Shown here piece after piece: positions 7,090 to 12,481 of a stretch of 12,481 nt of DNA. The DNA is from Betaproteobacteria bacterium. Lineage in GTDB: Bacteria > Pseudomonadota > Gammaproteobacteria > Burkholderiales > Casimicrobiaceae. The translations under genes and the position numbers were made by a program. The DNA is taken from positions 1-12,481 of the forward strand of contig PLYG01000455.1 in assembly GCA_003153335.1 (NCBI GenBank), written 5' to 3'. Each line of letters begins with the position of its first letter. Position 1 is the stretch's first letter. The notes beneath the pieces are model-generated. The model was not told where the DNA came from. It ran no database searches and saw only the letters and a program-made list of their open reading frames with translations.

Positions 7090-8325
7090 TTACTGCGGGA
7101 ATGCGTCAGAACGGCGTTTTCGGTCCGGCCGCAAGAACACGAAAACCGTCAGCGCGGTGAAGGCGAGACATGCGGCCACAAGGAAAGCGCTTGCCGGATG
7201 CACCAGCCACAACGCCCCGGCGATCAGCGATGCGGGCAGGTAGACAAGGCCGGTCACAAAGTTGTACAAACCGATCGCGGACCCGCGGCGCTCCAACTCA
7301 AGATCTGCGATAAACGCCTTGCTTTGGGCTTCATCGATCGAATAAAACACACCGTAGACGACGAACAGGATAATGACTTCCAATTGTGTGGTCGCGAGTG
7401 CGAAGCCGAGGCACATCAACAGATAGATCAGATAGCCCAGCATGATCATCCGCGCCCTGCCCATGCTATCGCCGAGCTTGCCTATCAGCGGTGCGGCAAC
7501 GACGAATGCGATATTGAACAAGGCGTAAAGCAGCACAATGTCCTTGACTGCAAAGCCGACGCTGTGGGCACGCAACAGCAGAAAGCCGAAACTGAAATAG
7601 GCCAGCGAAAAGATTCCTGCTGTGACTAGGTAGCGCTTGAATTCCGGGCTGAGGGTTTTCCATGTTTCGAACATGTTTTCGCGTTGGTGCTGAACCCCCG
7701 GCTGATCCTTGATGAGACTCAGGACCACAATGCTGAGCAAGGCGGGAATGAGCGCGACCCAGAACAGAATCCGGAACGTCGAGGCTCCATCCCCCAGCCA
7801 CGAGAGCAACCCGTACGCCACGAGCGGGCCGAGCACGGCGCCGGATTTGTCCAGAGCCTTGTGCACGCCGAACGCGTAGCCTCTTGTGTCTTTGTCGGCC
7901 ACCGACGAAAGCCAGGCATCACGCGGCGGACCCCGGAAGCCTTTGCCCAGCCGCTCAATGACACGAAAGACACTCAGACCCGTGACGGAACTGGAGATCA
8001 ACAGAATCACTTTGGCCAGCGTGGAGAATCCATAACCGGCCATAGCGAAGACTTTGCGTTTCCCGGACCGGTCTGACAACCAGCCAGCGAGGTAATTCAG
8101 CGAGGAGGCGGACAAATCGGCCAGCCCCTCGACCGTGCCAAGCAAAGCCGCCGATGCCCCAGCGATCGTTGTAAAGAAAATCGCGAAGACCGAAAAAATT
8201 ATCTCGGAGCTAAGGTCAGTCAAGAAGCTCACCAGACCCAGCTTGAGCACGTCTGGATGGACGCCAAACTTCTTGTCTGCAGAATCATCAGGTGACATAG
8301 GGTCTATCATGGCCGCGCTTGGCAC
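7090..8325 (-). CDS. Major facilitator superfamily permease
   Basis: A 411-residue inner-membrane protein with twelve hydrophobic stretches. Residues 27-52 form the first helix. The MFS motif A GWLSDRSGKRK (81-91) follows helix 2, and a related loop GKLGDSMGRAR (282-292) marks the second half. RVIERLGKGFRGPPRDAWL (121-139) is the signature of a subgroup of proton-driven MFS carriers of unknown or drug-like substrates. A long cytosolic loop (205-230) separates the halves, and the C-terminus is basic (RPDRKRR). GTG 8325 gives the full frame; ATG 8310 or 8298 would remove 5 or 9 residues and are equally possible, since none has a strong ribosome binding site. It appears intact. The substrate is not predictable, and the 447-bp gap makes co-transcription with the next minus-strand gene uncertain. 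Confidence 0.9.
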   Translation of the reverse strand: MPSAAMIDPMSPDDSADKKFGVHPDVLKLGLVSFLTDLSSEIIFSVFAIFFTTIAGASAALLGTVEGLADLSASSLNYLAGWLSDRSGKRKVFAMAGYGFSTLAKVILLISSSVTGLSVFRVIERLGKGFRGPPRDAWLSSVADKDTRGYAFGVHKALDKSGAVLGPLVAYGLLSWLGDGASTFRILFWVALIPALLSIVVLSLIKDQPGVQHQRENMFETWKTLSPEFKRYLVTAGIFSLAYFSFGFLLLRAHSVGFAVKDIVLLYALFNIAFVVAAPLIGKLGDSMGRARMIMLGYLIYLLMCLGFALATTQLEVIILFVVYGVFYSIDEAQSKAFIADLELERRGSAIGLYNFVTGLVYLPASLIAGALWLVHPASAFLVAACLAFTALTVFVFLRPDRKRRSDAFPQ

Positions 8326-8389
8326 CCATAATCTAGGCTTGGATCAACGATATAGCAGTTTAACGGCCTGAGCGTCGGTATTTGACCGA

Positions 8390-8482
8390 TCACCGTCCGC
8401 CGCAGCCGCCTGTCGATGTCAGGATGGTGGGGATGGTGTGGCGCTCCTCAGGGTTAAGGTCGATTCCGACACTCAACCTCAT
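8390..8482 (-). CDS. Possible 30-residue glycine-rich peptide
   Basis: An ATG at 8482 opens a 30-codon frame, MRLSVGIDLNPEERHTIPT followed by ILTSTGGCGGR, ending in TGA. GGTGG lies 7 bases before the ATG, a weak ribosome binding site. It is divergent from the S53 pseudogene and upstream of the MFS gene. The polar start with a short Gly/Cys tail is reminiscent of modified-peptide precursors, but no modifying enzyme is nearby. It may be chance. Confidence 0.2.
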   Translation of the reverse strand: MRLSVGIDLNPEERHTIPTILTSTGGCGGR

Positions 8483-8557
8483 ACCATGACCACCGCGCCT
8501 TCCGAAAAATGGCTCTTGCACATGATCTTGACCATTACTTAGAAAGGAAAATACCCC

Positions 8558-9776
8558 ATGAGCGATCGAAAGATATTTTTTGACAGCGTATTGCCACTGC
8601 CGCCACAGCCAGGCCCGACAGCAGACGGAATGCTGCTCGCGGCTGCAGAGCCGCAGCATGGCGACGAAATGTTGGACGTCCACTTTTCGCTTGTACTGGC
8701 TCCAGATGCGCAAAAGCAACTCGAGGCAAGAGTTGCGAAAGGCGAGGTAGCGCCCCCGGAAGAACTCGACAAGATCTATACCTCGAATCCTGCCGACGCC
8801 GAGGCGCCGAAGGCCTGGTTGAAGGCGCAGGGCTTCGAGCTCACGCATTCGACGCCGGATGGTATTTATGCGCGCGCCAAAGTGAGCCAGATCGCCAGCA
8901 GCCTTGAAGTGAATATGAGCCGCGTCACCAAAGACGGAGTCACTTACAACGCAGCCAGCAATGCGCCCAGCCTGCCCTCGGCGTCACTGGAAAGGGGCAG
9001 ACCATAGCCATCCTGATCGATACCTTCCCCTCCGACGCGGACCTCACCGCTTTCTGGACCCGAAACGGTATCGCCGCCACTCCGGCGCAAATTCAGAAGA
9101 TCAACGTTTCGGGAGGAGCCCTCCCTGCTCCCAGTGGGGAGGAAACTTTGGACGCCTCATGGGCGAGCGGGATCGCTCCGGGTGCGCAGGTACGTATCTA
9201 TGCCTCCGGCTCGTTGAGCTTCGTGGCGCTCGACCGAGCGCTCGACCAGATTATTGCGGACCTGCCCGCCCACCCTGGTATGCGGCAGTTGTCCATCAGT
9301 TTAGGCCTCGGAGAAACGTTCATGTCGCCCGCTGAAGTCGCCACGGAACACGCGAAGTTTCTGCGCTTTGCGGCTGCGGGCGTGAACGTATTCGTCTCAT
9401 CCGGCGACGCCGGGTCGAATCCCGACGCCTCTGGCCATGCCTCGGCAGGACCGCTGCAAGCGGAGTATGGATCTTCCGACAGTTCGGTGATCGGCGTTGG
9501 CGGAACCTCCCTGACCCTGAATCCTGCCGGCGTGCTCGGGACGGAAACCGGATGGTCGGGCAGTGGCGGCGGTACTAGCCGCATCTTCCCCCGCCCGGCT
9601 TGGCAAACCGGCGCCTCGGGTTTCTGAATCCGCTCATCTACCCGCTCATGGGCTCGCCAGCGTTCCGTGGCGTCACGTCGGGGAGCAATGGTGCCTTTCA
9701 CTGCGGCCCTGGTTACGACATGGTTACCGGCATCGGGGCGCCGAACGTTAGAGAGTTGATCGCCAGGATTCACTAA
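8558..9776 (+). pseudogene. S53 (sedolisin/kumamolisin-type) peptidase, two internal deletions
   Basis: The start ATG 8558 has AAAGGA 9 bases upstream. Residues 1-~140 are a pro-kumamolisin activation domain (LDVHFSLVLAP, WLKAQGFEL, VTYNAASNAPSLPS). Near 8980 the frame shifts into the catalytic domain, VTGKGQTIAILIDTFPSD; the usual linker with the maturation site is missing. The catalytic domain keeps GEETLD (the Glu and Asp pair, 9139-9153), SISLGLGE and SSGDAG (oxyanion Asp at 9406). It breaks after SGGGTSRIFPRPAWQ at about 9621, where a TGA follows in frame. The end of the protein, NPLIYPLMG to VTGIGAPNVRELIARIH, continues in another frame to TAA 9774-9776. The lost piece normally holds the GGTSA.AP motif with the nucleophilic serine. 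S53 enzymes are acid-acting endopeptidases; this one cannot be active. Confidence 0.85.
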
Positions 9777-10143
9777 TGGCGGGCAACCTATTGGCTCTGC
9801 CGGCCAGATACCCACGAGGACCTCCGAGCTTCTAAGAATCGATTAGGTCGATTCACTCCACCTCGAGTGGAGTTGGCCCGCGACGGACCTCCTACGATCG
9901 CGGCACGATACCCGCAGTGTCACCTCGCGTTGTCGTTCGAGGTGAGGTTAAGTGGTCACGCTGCGCAGTTGCCGCACATTTCCCGCCGGGGCGGTTTCCG
10001 GGTACGCCGACCATGCGATAAGCACCTCTGTTATCTTGGGCACGTAGCCGTCGAGGAACAAAATCATTTATTTCGGCACGATGCCGCGGCGTTCACGCAT
10101 GCTCGGGCTGCGTAACTGGCAAACAACTGGCAAACGTAAGCTG
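9777..10143. other. Gene-free stretch
   Basis: Open frames here have neither start signals nor recognisable protein. CTCCACCTCGAGTGGAG near 9856 is a short palindrome. I see no other structure apart from the tandem repeat at 10114-10135. Confidence 0.45.
10114..10135. repeat. 11-bp tandem duplication
   Basis: AACTGGCAAAC occurs twice head to tail (10114-10124 and 10125-10135), directly before the A-rich side of the terminator hairpin. Two perfect copies only; slippage is the simplest origin. Confidence 0.6.
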
Positions 10144-10182
10144 AAAAAGAAAAAGAGTTAGTAGGCGCTAACCCGCTAACTC
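10144..10182 (-). terminator. Rho-independent terminator, minus strand
   Basis: Read on the minus strand, GAGTTAG (10182-10176) pairs with CTAACTC (10161-10155), 7 bp with a 14-base loop, followed at once by TTTTTCTTTTT (10154-10144). This is a textbook intrinsic terminator. It lies just downstream of a tRNA 3'-end-like sequence and 320 bases beyond the Vgb-like gene, so it could have served either. The loop holds a second TTAG/CTAA repeat. Confidence 0.75.
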
Positions 10183-10192
10183 TCTTGTATCC

Positions 10193-10205
10193 TGGCTCCC
10201 CGACC
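10193..10205 (-). other. tRNA 3'-end-like fragment (possible att site or decayed tRNA)
   Basis: On the minus strand the sequence is GGTCGGGGAGCCA, which looks like the acceptor strand, discriminator G and encoded CCA of a tRNA, as in some tRNA-Asn genes. A terminator follows 10 bases later, as expected behind a tRNA. No proper T-arm precedes it. CGGTAGAG, a D-arm-like string, lies at 10249-10242, giving about 57 bases to the CCA end, close to normal spacing. It may therefore be a decayed tRNA, or the duplicated 3' end left by an integrating element. Confidence 0.35.
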
Positions 10206-10501
10206 CAACCAAAACTGGGCACCACTGGGCCGTTACAATATCTCTACCGTAGCCTGCGTTTTGCGCATCTGACCCGGCTAGCAGGTTGCGAAGCTCTTGC
10301 TAGCAGACTTGGGGGCTCCGACAGGCTGTCGTCGACCCATTCCCGTCATTCAATTCGCGTAGAAGCGGTCGTTCAACGGAGCCTTCCCCACGGGCCCATC
10401 TTTTACGCCACTCGCGCTCTTCGTACCGAAGCTCGAGTCTGCGAACAACGCGCACCATGACAGCGCTAATTATTGCGATGCCACGGCAAAGCGACACGTC
10501 A
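10206..10501. other. Intergenic region after the Vgb-like gene
   Basis: No gene is seen. GCTAGCAG occurs at 10277-10284 and 10299-10306, and because GCTAGC is self-complementary the pair can also fold. Nothing else is supported. Confidence 0.4.
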
Positions 10502-11833
10502 CTACGGACCCACCGATTGAATGGCGAAATTCTGCTGCGATTGCTGCCAAATGAGAACGGTCGCCTTTCCGATCACCGGGAAATCCTGGACCGTTATTTG
10601 TTTCGAGGCTCCCGTTAAAAATTCGCCTGCCGGCACGCTCACCGTGAATTGGGTGGGAGTGCCGTGGACAACGCCGTTTACATACAGTAGTGCCGAATGC
10701 AAGCCCGCACCCAGCGTGTTGAAGTTAATGAGCAGCCCAAAACCGGTGCTGGTATTGGCGGCGCCGCACACGCTCGCCGTATCGGCCCGCGCCGATCCGT
10801 ATGGAGCCTGGAGCGCGGGCTTGCCATCGATTGCGATGCCTATGTTCGAGCCTGCACAAGACCAGCCGGAAAGCAAGCCGATCCCGCTCTGAAAGCTGCC
10901 GGGTTGCGGGTTCTCCAGCGAGGCGGGCGCAGACGGCACCGTGATGCGGCCGATCCGGTTGCCCTTGAATTCCGTGAACCACATGTTGCCGTCGGGGCCG
11001 GCCGCGATACCAGAAGGGAACGCGCCGGCGCTGATGCCGGTGCTGTATTCGGTAACCAGCCCGGTGGTTGGGTTGATCTTCCCGATCCGGTCCGCCTCGT
11101 TTTCCGTGAACCAAAGGTTGCCGTCGGGGCCGGCGGTGATGCCCTGAAGCTCCGCGCCAGTGGTGATGCCGCTGCTGTACTCGGTGACCACCCCGTCCGG
11201 CGTGATCTTCCCGATCCGGTTGCCAACATATTCTACGAACCACAAATTGCCGTCGGGGCCCGCCGTGATGTCAAAAGGGAACGCGCCAGCACTGATACCA
11301 ACGCTGTACTCGGTGACAACTCCGGCGGTGGTGATCTTCCCGATCCGGGGGGGAGAGCCTTCCGTGAACCACAGGTTGCCGTCAGGGCCGGCGGCGATGC
11401 CTATAGGCTGCGCGTTACCGCTGATGCCGCTGCTGTACTCGGTGATTACTCCGGCCGGCGTGATCTTCCCTATCCAGCCGTGATTAAATTCCGTGAACCA
11501 CAGGTTGCCGTCAGGGCCGACTGTAATCCCGTACGAGGAGGCCCCAGCGGTGATGCCGGCGCTGTACTCGGTGACCACCCCGGCTGGGGTGATCTTCCCG
11601 ATATGGTCGGCGCCGTTTTCCGTGAACCACAGGTTGCCGTCGGGGCCGGCCGTGATGCCGGTAAGATGCGCGCCAGCGGTGATGCCGCTACTGAATTCGG
11701 TGACGACCTGGGCCTGCGCGCCGCAGGCAACCAGCCCGAACAGGGCGAACCCCAAGCAGACTGCACCCGCCCAGGGCGTGATCGAACACCCGCCTCCGAA
11801 ATCGCTACACATTGAGTACGAATGGTATCGCAT
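10502..11833 (-). CDS. Secreted Vgb-like beta-propeller protein with Cys-pair C-terminal domain
   Basis: A 443-residue protein starting at ATG 11833 with AAGGAG 7 bases upstream. After a long N-region, WAGAVCLGFALFGLVACGAQA (21-41) is an export signal. It could be cut by signal peptidase I after AQA, or at the lipobox-like LVAC37 to give a lipoprotein. Residues 43-301 are six ~43-residue repeats of the form VVTEYS.GI..GA...GI.AGPDGNLWFTE....RIGKITP.G, the blade motif of the virginiamycin B lyase (Vgb) superfamily. Residues 305-443 form a separate domain (LENPQPGSFQSGIGLLSGW, GIAIDG, APYGSARADT, GFGLLINFN, WQQSQQNFAIQSV). Cys326 and Cys356 could form a disulfide. Antibiotic lyase activity is not supported: the catalytic His/Glu set of true Vgb cannot be located. 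A binding or scaffold role outside the cytoplasm is more likely. Confidence 0.85.
   Translation of the reverse strand: MRYHSYSMCSDFGGGCSITPWAGAVCLGFALFGLVACGAQAQVVTEFSSGITAGAHLTGITAGPDGNLWFTENGADHIGKITPAGVVTEYSAGITAGASSYGITVGPDGNLWFTEFNHGWIGKITPAGVITEYSSGISGNAQPIGIAAGPDGNLWFTEGSPPRIGKITTAGVVTEYSVGISAGAFPFDITAGPDGNLWFVEYVGNRIGKITPDGVVTEYSSGITTGAELQGITAGPDGNLWFTENEADRIGKINPTTGLVTEYSTGISAGAFPSGIAAGPDGNMWFTEFKGNRIGRITVPSAPASLENPQPGSFQSGIGLLSGWSCAGSNIGIAIDGKPALQAPYGSARADTASVCGAANTSTGFGLLINFNTLGAGLHSALLYVNGVVHGTPTQFTVSVPAGEFLTGASKQITVQDFPVIGKATVLIWQQSQQNFAIQSVGP
10931..11707 (-). repeat. Six ~129-bp in-gene tandem repeats
   Basis: The blade-coding units repeat at the DNA level. A string such as TCCGTGAACCACAGGTTGCC (plus strand) recurs with few changes near 10971, 11103, 11360, 11490 and 11619, and as a more diverged copy near 11233. 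Unit length is 129 bp, with one of 132 bp. Such high DNA identity points to recent duplication or gene conversion and predicts variation in repeat number. Confidence 0.8.
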
Positions 11834-12271
11834 GACCTTCTCCTTCTTCTACTTCCCGTTCATGGCGCAACGACATCGGACCGCAGCGGCGGGTCCGAGC
11901 GCAATCGCAATACTCCCTACCAGGTTTGAATCATCGTTGCTGCTTTTCCTGCTGTTTCTTCTTGGCAGCCGGTGTCGGCACTCATTTTTTTCATCGGCAT
12001 AACGCTGCGCCTGGCGCTCTTGCCCGCGCCTCGATCCAGCGCGCGCGGCAGCACTCCGATGCTACGCGCATTAAAAGGGCAGCGGCCGAATATTTTCTCT
12101 GCACGTTACTTTGGGAAAACGATCGGTACCGATTGCCTACCCATAATTGGTTCCAGACGAGATTCTTGTGCATCGCAGCACGATCTGCTTGCCCCGTCGA
12201 CGCGCTAGGCGCGCCAGGCCGTATCGTCGGCTCGCGCGGACGAGCCCAGATGAGTGAGGATTTTCACCCTA
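11834..12271. other. Gene-poor stretch upstream of the Vgb-like gene
   Basis: It should hold the promoter of the Vgb-like gene, though I find no convincing boxes. A minus-strand 16-codon tail, PTPAAKKKQQEKQQR then TGA (11931-11981), looks like the lysine-rich end of a lost protein but cannot be assigned. Other open frames lack start signals. Confidence 0.4.
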
Positions 12272-12481
12272 TCATGAGCGCGGATGCCGCACCCGTGCGG
12301 CGAGTCGTTCCTTGAATTCCAATGGCGACATCACGACGTGGGTCATGCCATCCTGGTAGGCATGCATTAGTTGCAGCACAAGGTGGCCGGCGCGATGGCG
12401 TGGTGGCCTTTCACTGGCTGACGCTGAATAGGTGATACACCGGAACAGGCGTTCGCGTTGCCTGCGATGATCGGTAGCACC
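12272..12481 (-). pseudogene. IS91-family transposase fragment, cut by window edge
   Basis: The frame entering from the right edge reads RERLFRCITYSASASE, then RPPRHRAGHLVLQLMHAYQ, then DGMTHVVMSPLEFKERLAARV, and stops at TGA 12274-12272. It follows IS91-type Y2 transposases, which as I recall them have ERL.RY(I/A).RP, R..G.V...LK.PYRDGTTH and .PL(D/E)F..RLAALVP.PR. The usual continuation (an RFHG.LAPN-type segment) is missing after HPRS, and changes such as MHAYQDGM for KTPYRDGT suggest decay. IS91 elements move by rolling-circle transposition. How much remains to the right is outside this window. Confidence 0.65.

Noticed and set aside
6319..7629. 436-codon plus-strand frame
   Set aside because: It crosses the antisense of two real genes and the gap between them; low-complexity Arg/Gln/His-rich composition and no ribosome binding site.
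10931..11707. CRISPR-like or satellite array
   Set aside because: The regular units are 129 bp and code for propeller blades in frame on the minus strand; there are no spacers.
10697..11815. 372-codon plus-strand repetitive frame
   Set aside because: It is the complement of the Vgb-like repeats, so it repeats for that reason only.
11931..11981. Lysine-rich tail PTPAAKKKQQEKQQR on the minus strand
   Set aside because: Looks like the end of a real protein, but only 16 codons are open and no upstream part or family could be identified.
12287..12300. Perfect hairpin CCGCAC-CC-GTGCGG
   Set aside because: It lies inside the IS91 transposase fragment and has no T-tract; most likely coding coincidence.

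Overview
The window reads as chromosome of a moderately GC-rich Gram-negative bacterium, most likely a betaproteobacterium of the Burkholderiales type. Signs of this are a Bug-family (TctC-like) solute-binding protein, a porin remnant ending in the aromatic-terminated strand SVGVNHKF, secreted proteins with DUF5648-like repeats, and a Vgb-like propeller with a Cys-pair C-terminal domain. The assignment rests on gene families recognised by eye, not on a phylogenetic marker. No plasmid, phage or CRISPR machinery is visible.

Left part (1-1699): a gene graveyard. It holds the N-terminal stub of an ISNCY-like transposase (301-411), a DnaA-box-like palindrome (535-559), the last ~50 codons of an OxlT-like MFS carrier (559-723), and a porin whose signal peptide is fused directly to its last ~30 codons (1081-1291, minus).

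Centre-left (1700-3849): a two-gene plus-strand operon of an ATP-grasp ligase-like protein and a periplasmic Bug-family binding protein, overlapping by ATGA. Intergenic inverted repeats follow (3880-4018).

Centre (4063-8325): minus-strand genes. An MFS permease (7090-8325) is followed after a 447-bp gap by a short secreted protein (6280-6642) and a secreted GH44-type glycoside hydrolase with C-terminal DUF5648-like repeats (4063-6222). The last two are probably co-transcribed.

Right part (8390-12481): an S53 (sedolisin/kumamolisin) peptidase pseudogene with two internal deletions, one of which removes the catalytic serine; a gene-poor stretch with a strong minus-strand terminator beside a tRNA 3'-end-like sequence; a secreted six-repeat Vgb-like propeller protein (10502-11833); and an IS91-family transposase fragment running off the right edge.

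The intact genes are mostly transport, cell-surface or secreted functions. Between them lie broken genes, several with an internal piece cut out and the two ends joined. I see no clearly new multi-gene system. The nearest candidates for something undescribed are the ATP-grasp/Bug pair and the small secreted protein beside GH44.
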